Of a stretch of 35,920 nt of DNA, positions 1 through 7,231 are shown one piece after another. Position 1 is the first letter of the stretch. Every line of letters starts with the position of its first letter. Source of the stretch: Intestinimonas sp. (GTDB lineage Bacteria; Bacillota; Clostridia; Oscillospirales; Oscillospiraceae); assembly GCF_026169115.1 (NCBI RefSeq), contig NZ_JAPFEA010000103.1, forward strand, positions 1-35,920, given 5' to 3'. The notes under the pieces are model-generated. The model was not told the DNA's origin. It ran no database searches and saw only the letters and a list, made by a program, of their open reading frames with translations. Position numbers and translations under genes: made by a program.

Positions 1-61
1 ACAGCATGACTTTGATTTCCGGCAGCAGCCCCTGAACCTGTGTGTAATTTCGTTTCCGCAT
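1..61 (-). CDS. Probable IS transposase OrfA, N-terminal 20 residues (partial)
   Basis: An ATG at 61-59 opens a frame to the window edge that reads MRKRNYTQVQGLLPEIKVML. The basic start followed by a short helical segment resembles the N-terminal helix-turn-helix of IS3-type OrfA proteins of Clostridia, which bind the element ends and are joined to the OrfB catalytic domain by frameshifting. A GGGGG run seven bases before the ATG can serve as ribosome binding site, but it lies in the 3' arm of a perfect hairpin. Too little is visible for a firm family call; another HTH protein is possible. Confidence 0.4.
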   Translation of the reverse strand, partial: MRKRNYTQVQGLLPEIKVML

Positions 62-65
62 AACG

Positions 66-106
66 ATACCCCCTGATGTAGTCTATTTTCCTACATCAGG
101 GGGTAT
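66..106 (-). promoter_or_regulatory. Perfect 16-bp hairpin masking the transposase ribosome binding site
   Basis: ATACCCCCTGATGTAG (66-81) and CTACATCAGGGGGTAT (91-106) are exact reverse complements around a 9-base loop. In minus-strand RNA the 3' arm carries the GGGGG that is the only SD candidate for the ATG at 61. RNA coming in from the interrupted phosphatase gene would contain both arms and fold; a transcript starting inside the hairpin would not. Several IS elements are known to protect transposase translation from outside transcription in this way; the role here is inferred from position. Confidence 0.6.
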
Positions 107-136
107 TTTGTCACTGTCCGTTTTTACTGGTTCAGT

Positions 137-580
137 TCAGTCTCTGGCAGGTTTTTTCTTTGCCCCGGGACGCTCTCCAACGGCGACAGGGAGGAGGTCT
201 CCGAAGTGCTCCCGGCAGAGCGCCTTAACTGCGCCGTCGAATTTATTGGATACCACAGCCGCCTGACAGCCGTTTTCCCGCAGTCGTTTGAGCAGCTCCG
301 GGATGCCGGGATAGGGGGCGGTCTGGTCCTGCATATGCTCCATATAGTCTTCCTTGAACCAGTTCAGACAGGCCAAAATCGCTTCCTCTCCGGTCCCGGA
401 AGGTACCGCCCGGCGGATGAGCATCTCCACGCCGTTGCCTACGAACTGCCGGATCTCGTCCAGCGACCGTTTGGGCAGTCCAAACTGTGCAAGGGCACGG
501 TTGGTGCTGTCCGCAAGATCGGGCAGCGTATCCAGCAGGGTGCCGTCCAGATCAAAAATCACCGCTTCATAGCGTACCAT
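137..580 (-). pseudogene. gph: Phosphoglycolate phosphatase-like HAD hydrolase, 3' end cut off by IS insertion
   Basis: The 147 residues start like a Gph-type HAD phosphatase: MVRYEAVIFDLDGTLLDT carries motif I (nucleophile Asp10, Asp12), a helical cap follows, and AVVSNKFD near residue 110 gives the motif II serine. The frame stops within the motif III region, at KKKPARD, where relatives read K-P-A-P-D and go on another 65-75 residues to the motif IV aspartates. The stop codon is made by the first three bases of an IS3-like end. The product lacks part of the active site and is probably inactive. A GGAG lies about 11 bases before the ATG. The missing 3' part should be beyond the IS, outside the window. 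Confidence 0.8.
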
Positions 581-659
581 AGCCGCTCATTCTCCTTTTT
601 GTGGCCTGTCGCTCAGGAGGCGCATAGGATAGGGCAGTAATATGAAAGGGTGAGATGCC

Positions 660-1199
660 ATGCCGCTGCCCGTACTCCCATATGACCGGGAGGCTGCACT
701 CCGATATGCCCACCGATGGGCATACAGCCGTAACCCGGCCTATTATGATTACGAAAACCTGGGGGGAGATTGTACCAACTTTGCCTCTCAGTGTCTCTAT
801 GCCGGTACCGGCATCATGAATCTGACACCTACCTATGGCTGGTACTATATCGACGCCAACCAAAAATCACCCTCCTGGACGGGGGTGCCTTATTTCTACA
901 ATTTTATGACCCGGAGCGAGGAGAGCAGGGGGCCCTTCGGCATAGAGACCGCCATTTCCGGCATCGAACCGGCTGATTTTGTCCAGCTTCGCTTCCGGGG
1001 CGCCGCCTTCGGCCATACGCCCATCGTGGTGGCCGTAGGGGAGCCAGCCACCTTGGAAAATACCCTGGTGGCGGCCCATAGCTATGACGCCGACTGGAGG
1101 CCGCTCAGCACCTACTTTTTTGAGGAAATCCGCTTTATCCATATCCTGGGCGCCTATCCGCCTGAATTCTCGCCCTCTCCCGGGCTTTCTACACCCTGA
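660..1199 (+). CDS. Amidase_6 (papain-like amidase) domain protein
   Basis: This 179-residue protein matches the Amidase_6 pattern found in Firmicutes proteins of unknown substrate. It has an N-terminal YDREAALRYAHRWA helix, then NLGGDCTNFASQCLYAG with the likely nucleophile Cys38, aromatic-rich stretches, and GHTPIVVAV with the likely catalytic His119. It has no signal peptide or membrane segment, so it is either cytoplasmic or exported by an unusual route. In related proteins the domain is often attached to longer secreted proteins; here it stands alone. A weak GGGTGAG lies before the ATG. Its last 46 bases overlap the 3' end of the convergent recombinase gene. Substrate and biological role are unknown. 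Confidence 0.8.
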   Translation: MPLPVLPYDREAALRYAHRWAYSRNPAYYDYENLGGDCTNFASQCLYAGTGIMNLTPTYGWYYIDANQKSPSWTGVPYFYNFMTRSEESRGPFGIETAISGIEPADFVQLRFRGAAFGHTPIVVAVGEPATLENTLVAAHSYDADWRPLSTYFFEEIRFIHILGAYPPEFSPSPGLSTP

Positions 1200-2218
1200 G
1201 CCCCATTCTTGGTCTGCCTTTTCCGCCGGACTTTGGAAAGGGGGGTGGCGCTGGCCGCCATGCGCAGCTCCGCATTGTCCACATGGGTGTAGATTTGGGT
1301 GGTATTCAGGTTTTCGTGTCCCAACACCTCCTGAAGGGTACGCACATCCACGCCATTTTGGAGCATCAGGGTGGCCGCTGTATGGCGGAGCTTGTGACTG
1401 GAGTAGAGGGACGCGTCCAGACCGGCCTTTTTCAGCCGCTGCTTTACCATATAATGGACGGCATCAGTGGTCATCCTGGTATGTCGCCGGGTCAGGAACA
1501 GGGCATTTCGATCCACTGCGGCGCTCTGACTGCGCTCATCCAGCCAATCGTCCAGAGCCGCCCGGCAGGCGCCATTGAGAAAGATCATCCGCTCCTTATT
1601 GCCCTTGCCCAGCACGCGCAGCTGCTCTTCACGCACATCGGTAAGGTTCAGCCCTACCAACTCTGAGATCCGCAGTCCGCAGTTGAGAAACAGCGTCAGG
1701 ATACAGTAGTCCCGCGCCCGGTTGGGCTCATCCACAGCTTCCAGAAGCTGGATGCTCTCGTCCAGGGTCAGATAGCGGGGAAGCGTTTTTTTCAGCCGCG
1801 GAGCGTCCAGATCCTGCATGGGATTTTCTCCAATCAGCTTGGCTTTGCTGGAGAGATATTTATAAAAGGAGCGGATGGCAGCGATTTTGCGGGCACGAGC
1901 AGAGGCTTCCAGTCCAAAACCGGAGGAGGGACTGTTTGCATGCTTGACTCGATCCCGGCTGAGGTAATTCATGTAGCTGTAAACATCGCTGAGTGTGACA
2001 GAGCGCGCCAGCTCCAGATCCAGATCGTCGATGGAGATCTGGTCCAGCTCAGCAGTACGGGGCGCCAAACCACGTTCCAGCTTGATATAGCGGAAGAAGT
2101 TGCGCAGGTCCAAATAATATTCATCCGCTGTTTTTTTAGAATGTCCCTGGATGGTCTCATGGTAGACCAGGAAGTCCCGCAGCAGCTTCGGTGCATCCAG
2201 TTTATAGTCGTTTCGGTC
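1154..2218 (-). CDS. Tyrosine recombinase, XerC/D-like
   Basis: About 354 residues with a core-binding SAM-like N-terminal domain (roughly residues 10-130) and a C-terminal catalytic domain. Catalytic residues are visible in order: Arg in GLRISEL, Lys in LGKGNKER, His-x-x-Arg in HKLRHTAA, His in LGHENL and the Tyr nucleophile in TTQIYTHV. This is the full set for DNA cleavage and rejoining. It is longer than XerC/XerD (about 295-305) because of an insert near SRDRVKHANSPSSGF and a basic tail. ATG at 2218 was chosen over one 24 bases upstream because GGAGGAGG lies just before it. A second recombinase at 27.8 kb is the better XerD candidate, so this one may be the XerC partner or a solo enzyme. 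Confidence 0.85.
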   Translation of the reverse strand, partial: DRNDYKLDAPKLLRDFLVYHETIQGHSKKTADEYYLDLRNFFRYIKLERGLAPRTAELDQISIDDLDLELARSVTLSDVYSYMNYLSRDRVKHANSPSSGFGLEASARARKIAAIRSFYKYLSSKAKLIGENPMQDLDAPRLKKTLPRYLTLDESIQLLEAVDEPNRARDYCILTLFLNCGLRISELVGLNLTDVREEQLRVLGKGNKERMIFLNGACRAALDDWLDERSQSAAVDRNALFLTRRHTRMTTDAVHYMVKQRLKKAGLDASLYSSHKLRHTAATLMLQNGVDVRTLQEVLGHENLNTTQIYTHVDNAELRMAASATPLSKVRRKRQTKNGAQGVESPGEGENSGG

Positions 2219-2234
2219 CATAGCCTCCTCCAAA

Positions 2235-2260
2235 CTCAACAAAATTTTTATTTTGTTGAG
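2235..2260 (-). promoter_or_regulatory. Perfect 11-bp inverted repeat before the recombinase RBS
   Basis: CTCAACAAAAT (2235-2245) and ATTTTGTTGAG (2250-2260) are exact reverse complements with a 4-base spacer. On the minus strand the repeat ends a few bases before the GGAGGAGG of the recombinase. It is AT-rich in a GC-rich neighbourhood and lacks a U-run, which suits a dimeric repressor operator better than a terminator. No known box (LexA, CcpA, CodY) matches. An RNA hairpin next to the SD is the alternative. Confidence 0.5.
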
Positions 2261-2364
2261 TTGTGGAAAGACCCCCCTTTCGCAAGACGGCCCCAGAGAT
2301 TTTACAGCCTCCTGGCCCGATGGCTTTTTCTGTATCAGATGTTTTTCACTTTGTTTCTTACGTC

Positions 2365-3738
2365 TTATGTCAGTACAGCCGCCAGCGCCTCCCGGATGTT
2401 CTTTACCCGGATGAGCTGGAGACCATCCGGCTCCTGGAAACGGGCGCTATTTCTGGCCGGGATCAGACACTGGGTAAAGCCCAGCCGGCGCACCTCGCTG
2501 AGCCGCTGTCCCAACGCACTCACAGACCGCAGCTCACCGGTCAGGCCCACTTCGCCGATGGCCGCCAGGCCGCCCGGCACCTTCTTGTCCCGGAAGCTGG
2601 ACGCCATGGCGATGACGGCGGCCAGATCGGCGGCTGGTTCATCCAGGCTCAGCCCCCCGATGACGTTGATATAGGCATCGCAGCCGCTGACCATGAGCCC
2701 GCCCCGCTTCTCCAGGACGGCCAGGAGCAGCATGGCCCGGTTATAGTCGAAACCGTTGCTGGTCCGCCTGGCGTTTCCGTAGCCGCTGGGCGCCAGCAGG
2801 GCCTGGACCTCAGCCAAAACAGGACGGATTCCTTCCATGACACAGGTGACGCAGGTACCGGGCGTGTCCAACGGTCGCCCGGCCAACAGGGTCTCGGACG
2901 GATTGGGCACCTGCACAAGCCCGCTGTCTGCCATCTCAAAGACGCCGATCTCATTGGTAGCACCAAAACGGTTCTTTGCAGCCCGCAGGATGCGATAGGA
3001 CATATGGGGCTCCCCTTCAAAGTAGAGCACGCAGTCCACCATATGCTCCAGCACCTTTGGACCGGCGATGGACCCCTCCTTGTTCACGTGGCCAATGACG
3101 AATACGGTGACCCCCTGCCCTTTTGCCAGCTGCATGAGGGCCATGGTGCACTCCTTCACCTGGGCCACGCTGCCCGGAGCACTGGTGTTCTCCCCGTGAT
3201 ACATGGTCTGGATGGAGTCCACAATAAGCACATCGGGCCGAAGCTCGGCCACCGATTCCAGAATATCCTCCAGATCGGTCTCCGACAGCAGATACAGTTC
3301 GTCGCTCTGGACGCCCAGCCGGTCCGCCCGCAGCTTGATCTGCCGCTCCGACTCCTCACCGGAGACATAGAGTACCTTGGAATTCTGGCAAAGGCTCTCA
3401 CAAATCTGGAGCATGAGGGTGGACTTGCCGATGCCGGGCGCGCCGCCCACCAATACCAGGGAGCCCTGGACAGCTCCGCCGCCCAATACTCGGTCCAGCT
3501 CGCTCAGCCCGGTCTGGAACCGGAGCTCGTCGCTGGTCTCCACCTCCCGGATGGGTCTGGCGCGATTGAGCGGAACCCCGCGGACGGTGCTTCGGACCTG
3601 TGCCGCTGCGGAGCGTTTCTTCGGCTCCGCCGGCTGCTCCACAACAGTATTCCAACTGCCGCAAGCGGGGCACTTCCCCACCCACTTTGGGGTCTCATTT
3701 CCGCATTCTGTGCAGTAAAAAACGGTTTTTACCTTCAA
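2365..3738 (-). CDS. radA: DNA repair protein RadA
   Basis: This 457-residue protein has the full RadA layout. It starts with a four-cysteine zinc finger (CTECGNETPKWVGKCPACG), then a RecA-like ATPase with Walker A GGAPGIGKST and a Walker B strand DVLIVDSIQTM. Next is the RadA signature KNRFGATNEIGVFEM, and a C-terminal Lon-like domain with PGGLAAIGEVGLTGELRSV. RadA is a DnaB-type helicase that promotes branch migration in recombination. The start is a TTG with GGAG five bases upstream; the frame is open further upstream, but that part overlaps the amidase gene and has no RadA character. It lies 19 bases after the amidase stop, so the two are probably co-transcribed. Confidence 0.95.
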   Translation of the reverse strand: MKVKTVFYCTECGNETPKWVGKCPACGSWNTVVEQPAEPKKRSAAAQVRSTVRGVPLNRARPIREVETSDELRFQTGLSELDRVLGGGAVQGSLVLVGGAPGIGKSTLMLQICESLCQNSKVLYVSGEESERQIKLRADRLGVQSDELYLLSETDLEDILESVAELRPDVLIVDSIQTMYHGENTSAPGSVAQVKECTMALMQLAKGQGVTVFVIGHVNKEGSIAGPKVLEHMVDCVLYFEGEPHMSYRILRAAKNRFGATNEIGVFEMADSGLVQVPNPSETLLAGRPLDTPGTCVTCVMEGIRPVLAEVQALLAPSGYGNARRTSNGFDYNRAMLLLAVLEKRGGLMVSGCDAYINVIGGLSLDEPAADLAAVIAMASSFRDKKVPGGLAAIGEVGLTGELRSVSALGQRLSEVRRLGFTQCLIPARNSARFQEPDGLQLIRVKNIREALAAVLT

Positions 3739-3757
3739 AACTGCTCCACTTCCCTTT

Positions 3758-4498
3758 CTAGGTCTTCTCTTCTGGAATCGGCGACAGGAGTGCACAGGCC
3801 AGGGCGGCGGCCAGCTTGGTCTGATAGCCGCTGGTGCGCAGCAGCGCGTCCTCCTCCGGGTTTGACAGGAAGCCGCACTCCACCAGAATGGCGGGACAGG
3901 TGATATGGTCCATGAGATATACCGCCCTTTGCAGCTTTGACGCCTGCCTGGTGTTCTCCGGGTCCAGCGCCTGCCGCAGAATCTCCTGGGTGTGTTGGGC
4001 CAGCGGCAGACTGCGTTCCGGGTCGGTATAAAAGACCTGAGCACCGTGATATCGGCTGCTTCCGGCATAGGTATTTTGATGGATGCTCACTAGCAGAGCA
4101 TCTGGAATGGATTCCACCAGCTCTGCCCGATTACGCAGGTCGGAAGCCTTTTTCTCGTGGAGTGTCTTGGCCCCTGGATCATGAAGGGATACATCCTCTG
4201 TGCGCAGCAACACGGAATTCACCCCGTAAAGCCCCAAAATGGCGTTCAGACGCAGGGCGATGGACAGGTTGACGCCGCTCTCCACCGTGCCAGCGGGGGA
4301 GACCGCCCCCCCGTCCTCCCCGCCGTGCCCGGCGTCTATGACCACAGTCGTCCCTTTGAGGCGGGCCGGGCCGGCCAGGACGGGGACCGTCAGCGGGTCA
4401 CTCCAGCTGTGCCAGATGGCCGAAATGGTGAACAACAGTACAGCCGCCAGGACCAGTCCCCTTCTCCCCTGCCTGGTCCGGCCCTTCCGGGTCCTCAT
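3758..4498 (-). CDS. cwlD: N-acetylmuramoyl-L-alanine amidase, CwlD-like
   Basis: A 246-residue Amidase_3 protein. A basic N-terminus and one membrane or signal segment (about residues 14-30, GLVLAAVLLFTISAIW) precede the catalytic domain. VVIDAGHGGEDGGA carries the first zinc histidine; VSIHQN and the late ILVECGFLSNPEED carry the other conserved residues. Size and AGHGGEDGGAV fit CwlD, which removes stem peptides so that muramic-delta-lactam can form in the spore cortex; the other sporulation genes in the window agree. A vegetative cell-wall amidase cannot be excluded. ATG 4498 has GGGGG at good spacing; a longer frame to 4648 lacks support. It lies 49 bases after the MATE gene. Confidence 0.82.
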   Translation of the reverse strand: MRTRKGRTRQGRRGLVLAAVLLFTISAIWHSWSDPLTVPVLAGPARLKGTTVVIDAGHGGEDGGAVSPAGTVESGVNLSIALRLNAILGLYGVNSVLLRTEDVSLHDPGAKTLHEKKASDLRNRAELVESIPDALLVSIHQNTYAGSSRYHGAQVFYTDPERSLPLAQHTQEILRQALDPENTRQASKLQRAVYLMDHITCPAILVECGFLSNPEEDALLRTSGYQTKLAAALACALLSPIPEEKT

Positions 4499-4547
4499 AC
4501 ACACACCCCCTTTCCGGCAGTTTATGCCTTGACCGGGGGTGATATGC

Positions 4548-5921
4548 TCAGGCGGACTGCGTTGTGGAGGGGGTCCGTTTGCCCAGGATCTTCTGAATGG
4601 TAAGCCGATAGACCAGCACAGATACGGCGGCGCCGCCGAAATCAGCAATCGGACCAGTCAGGAAGACCGCCTGTGCGCCAAAAAGGGCGGGCAAAGCAAA
4701 GAGACTGACGAAATAGAGCCCCTTCCGCCAGAAGGACAGGGGCAGAGAGGCCCGCACCACTCCCATACCGGTGAAGCCATCGACGATGGTGTACTGAAGT
4801 CCCATGGGGATGATCCCCAGCGTAAAAATACGGATGGCACGGGAGGCAGTGGCCACATAGTCAGGGTCTCGGGTAAAGATGAGGACAAAAGATTGCGGGA
4901 TGAGCTGGGCGATCAGGAAGAAGATCGTGGTAAAGGCAACACAGAGCATTGCAATATACTTTTGCGCCTCCAGGACCCGGTCAGGGCGGCACGCGCCGTA
5001 ATTGAACCCCAGAATACTCTGGGTGCCGCCGGTGATCCCGCCAAGGGGCATGGTTATCATGAGCATGAAACTCTGCATAATGGTGGCACAGGTGACTAGC
5101 ATGTCCCCCTCCCCTGCCCCGCCATATTTCTGGAGGATGGCGTTCATGGCAATAATCATCACATTGTCCATGGCAATGATGAGGAAGGAAGTCATGCCCA
5201 CTGTGAGAACGGAACGGACCGTTTTGAGCCGGTAATGACCGAAGGTGATCCGCACCGGCGGACGGCGGCCAAAGAGAAAAAGGAGCACATAGGCGCAGGA
5301 GGCCATCTGGGAGATCACAGTGGCCAAGGCGGCTCCCTGCACGCCCATGTCCAGCAGGAAGATCAGGATGGGGTCCAGAACGATGTTGAGCACCGCTCCC
5401 AGAAGGACGGAGCGCATCCCGGCGTTGGCAAAGCCCTGACAGACAATGAACTGATTGAGCCCGGAGGACATGAGCGCAAAGACGGTTCCCATGAGATAGA
5501 TGGTGATGTAGGCATTGGCATAGGGAAAGGTGACGGTACTGGCCCCAAACCACATCAGCAGCTTTTCTCGGATGAGCAGGGAGACCGCAGTGAGCACCGC
5601 GGACAGGACCAGAAGCATCAGAAAACAGTTGGCCAGGATACGCTCGGCTGCATCCCGGTCCCCTTCCCCCAGCTTGATGCTCATTAAGGGCGCACCGCCG
5701 ACGCCCACCAGGAAGGCAAAGGCCCCTACCAGGGTCACAATCGGACCGCAGATCCCAACGCCGGCCAGGGCCGTATCGCCGATCTCTGGAATGTTGCCGA
5801 TATACATACGGTCCACGATGCTGTAAAAAACGCTGACAAACTGCGCCAGCATAGAGGGCAGCGCCACTCGCAGCACCAGGGAACGAATGGGGTCTCTGCC
5901 CAGGTCATTTTCACGCTTCAA
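4548..5921 (-). CDS. MATE family multidrug/Na+ efflux transporter
   Basis: 457 residues, almost wholly hydrophobic, with about 12 membrane segments in two halves as in MatE proteins. The N-terminal DPIRSLVLRVALPSMLAQFVSV and GVGGAPLMSIKLGEGD, and the second-half GGITGGTQSILGFNYGA, are typical of Firmicute MATE transporters, which export drugs or metabolites using H+ or Na+ gradients. The start is a TTG at 5921 with AGGAG eight bases upstream; ATGs further upstream lie beyond the promoter. A sigma-A-type promoter lies about 50 bases before it. The substrate cannot be told. It appears to head the transcription unit with cwlD, radA and the recombinase. Confidence 0.9.
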   Translation of the reverse strand: MKRENDLGRDPIRSLVLRVALPSMLAQFVSVFYSIVDRMYIGNIPEIGDTALAGVGICGPIVTLVGAFAFLVGVGGAPLMSIKLGEGDRDAAERILANCFLMLLVLSAVLTAVSLLIREKLLMWFGASTVTFPYANAYITIYLMGTVFALMSSGLNQFIVCQGFANAGMRSVLLGAVLNIVLDPILIFLLDMGVQGAALATVISQMASCAYVLLFLFGRRPPVRITFGHYRLKTVRSVLTVGMTSFLIIAMDNVMIIAMNAILQKYGGAGEGDMLVTCATIMQSFMLMITMPLGGITGGTQSILGFNYGACRPDRVLEAQKYIAMLCVAFTTIFFLIAQLIPQSFVLIFTRDPDYVATASRAIRIFTLGIIPMGLQYTIVDGFTGMGVVRASLPLSFWRKGLYFVSLFALPALFGAQAVFLTGPIADFGGAAVSVLVYRLTIQKILGKRTPSTTQSA

Positions 5922-5970
5922 TACTCTCTCTCCTAAATGGATGTTGGATCTGCCCGTTTCAGCGGACCTC

Positions 5971-5998
5971 ATTATACCATAATATCCGAAAAAGTAAA
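5971..5998 (-). promoter_or_regulatory. Sigma-A-type promoter for the MATE gene
   Basis: On the minus strand TTTACT (5998-5993) is followed after 16 bases by TATAAT (5976-5971). The TTG start of the MATE gene is about 50 bases downstream. The region is AT-rich against a GC-rich background and points away from the cotJ genes. Confidence 0.65.
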
Positions 5999-6090
5999 CA
6001 GGGGCAAAAGCAGCGGCGGAGCATAGGATGAGGTGGCAGGTCATCCCCTTCGGAGACGACCCGTCAAAATCCATTGAGGAGGAACATCCC

Positions 6091-6546
6091 GTGTATCCTG
6101 AACATGGAACTGAGCCCATTCCCTGCGGGGATGCCTGCGGCGTTCTGCCGTCCTGCGCGCCCCTGGCAGTGCCTTATGTCCCCTTTCAGCAAACCGGCGC
6201 CAAACGCTATGACCAGATGGAGGCTTTGAGCAGCGGCACCCTCTATCCCGGCCTGGATCTGCCCTTCCGGGCCAAGAAAACCGCCGCCGCCGTGGCCGAG
6301 AGCCCCCTTACCCAGCTCCAGGCGCTGGAGTTTGTGGTCCAGGAGCTGGCCCTCTATCTGGACACCCATCCCTCTGATGGAGAAGCCTTCGCCCTCTTCC
6401 AGAAATACACCGCCATGGAGCAGGAGGCCCGTGCCGCCTACGCCGCCGACAACGGCCCCATGATGCGCAGCGAAACTGCGGCCTGTAAGACCTACACCTG
6501 GCCCAAGGACCCGTGGCCCTGGAATGTGGAAGAAGGGAGAGGCTGA
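6091..6546 (+). CDS. Spore coat protein, CotJA-CotJB fusion
   Basis: One 151-residue frame joins two proteins that are separate in Bacillus. Residues about 25-60 match CotJA (VPFQQTGAKRYDQMEALSSG then LYPGLDLPF). Residues about 70-150 match CotJB (LTQLQALEFVVQELALYLDT, then PSDGEAFALFQKY, and the tryptophan-rich end WPKDPWPWNVEEG). A short AAAVAES stretch joins them, with no stop or internal SD. The start is a GTG with GAGGAGG eight bases upstream; an ATG at 6028 has no SD. CotJ proteins are inner-coat components, made in the mother cell. The CotJC gene begins one base after the stop, so the two are coupled. Confidence 0.85.
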   Translation: MYPEHGTEPIPCGDACGVLPSCAPLAVPYVPFQQTGAKRYDQMEALSSGTLYPGLDLPFRAKKTAAAVAESPLTQLQALEFVVQELALYLDTHPSDGEAFALFQKYTAMEQEARAAYAADNGPMMRSETAACKTYTWPKDPWPWNVEEGRG

Positions 6547-6547
6547 C

Positions 6548-7147
6548 ATGTTTGTCTATGAGAAAAAGCTCCAGTACCCCGTGCGCATCAAGACTCCCAA
6601 CCCCAAGCTGGCCGCCTTCATCATCAGCCAGTACGGCGGCCCGGACGGCGAACTGGGAGCCTCCCTGCGCTATCTGAGTCAGCGTTACTCCATGCCCTAC
6701 CCGGAGCTCAAGGCGCTCCTCACCGACATCGGGACTGAGGAGCTGGGCCACCTGGAGATGATCGGCGCCATTGTCCATCAGCTCACCAGAAAGCTCACCG
6801 ATGAGGAGGTCCAGAACTCCCCCGCCTTCGCCCCCTATTTTGTGGACCATACCACCGGCGTCTACCCCACAGCCGCTTCCGGCGCTCCCTGGAACGCCGC
6901 CAGCATCGCGGTGAAAGGAGATGTCATCGCCGACCTCACGGAAGATTTGGCTGCCGAACAGAAGGCCCGGGTCACTTATGACAACATCCTTCGGCTCAGT
7001 GATGACCCTGACGTCAACGACGTCATCCGCTTCCTCCGGGAGCGGGAGGTCGTCCACTTTCAACGCTTTGGCGAGGCCATTCGCCTTGCCAAAGAGAAGA
7101 TGGATCAGAAAAACGTCTACTTTACCAACCCCGCCTTTGACCGATAA
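6548..7147 (+). CDS. cotJC: Spore coat protein CotJC, manganese catalase-like
   Basis: 199 residues of the CotJC/Mn-catalase fold. The N-terminal MFVYEKKLQYPVRIK is typical of CotJC. The first metal-binding helix is seen in TDIGTEELGHLEMIGAIVHQL and the second in EQKARVTYDNIL and REREVVHFQRFGEA, giving the Glu/His ligands of a dimanganese site. CotJC sits in the spore coat and may detoxify peroxide; catalase activity in this protein is inferred from the ligands. ATG 6548 with GGGAGAGG upstream was preferred to one 24 bases earlier inside the CotJAB gene. A strong hairpin terminator follows the stop codon. Confidence 0.93.
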   Translation: MFVYEKKLQYPVRIKTPNPKLAAFIISQYGGPDGELGASLRYLSQRYSMPYPELKALLTDIGTEELGHLEMIGAIVHQLTRKLTDEEVQNSPAFAPYFVDHTTGVYPTAASGAPWNAASIAVKGDVIADLTEDLAAEQKARVTYDNILRLSDDPDVNDVIRFLREREVVHFQRFGEAIRLAKEKMDQKNVYFTNPAFDR

Positions 7148-7153
7148 AACACA

Positions 7154-7191
7154 GCGCAGGCGGCGCGGAGCATGCTCCGCGCCGCCTGCGC
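7154..7191. terminator. Bidirectional terminator between cotJC and the endonuclease gene
   Basis: A perfect 38-base palindrome: 19-base arms beginning GCGCAGGCGGCGCGG, with AGCATGCT as the likely loop region, followed by CTTTTAT on the plus strand. It lies 7 bases past the cotJC stop. The convergent endonuclease gene ends at 7232, so the hairpin can serve it too, although the U-run is better on the plus strand. Confidence 0.88.
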
Positions 7192-7231
7192 CTTTTATCC
7201 CTTCCAGATTGAAACTGTCTTATGCTTTGTC

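Larger units (their letters stand above)
1..139 (-). mobile_element. 5' end of an IS3-like insertion sequence (partial)
   Basis: Read on the minus strand, the element begins at 139 with an end of the IS3/IS150 type: TGAACTGAACC, an A-rich stretch, then GGACA (139 down to 115). It continues into a hairpin and then the start of a small basic helix-turn-helix-like protein that runs off the window. The TG at its tip forms the stop codon (TGA, 139-137) of the interrupted phosphatase gene next to it, so the junction is resolved to the base. The far end, the second transposase frame and the target duplication lie outside the window. Family assignment rests on the end sequence and the first 20 residues only. 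Confidence 0.6.

Noticed and set aside
2235..2260. LexA box near the recombinase
   Set aside because: The dyad does not match the Firmicute LexA consensus (GAACNNNNGTTC).
2263..3903. Long plus-strand open frame (546 codons) opposite radA
   Set aside because: It is antisense to a gene with full RadA motifs; the frame is open because of GC-rich codon structure, and its product has no recognisable domain.
3739..4068. Upstream extension of radA
   Set aside because: The frame continues but overlaps the amidase gene, lacks RadA features, and the zinc finger normally lies at the very N-terminus.
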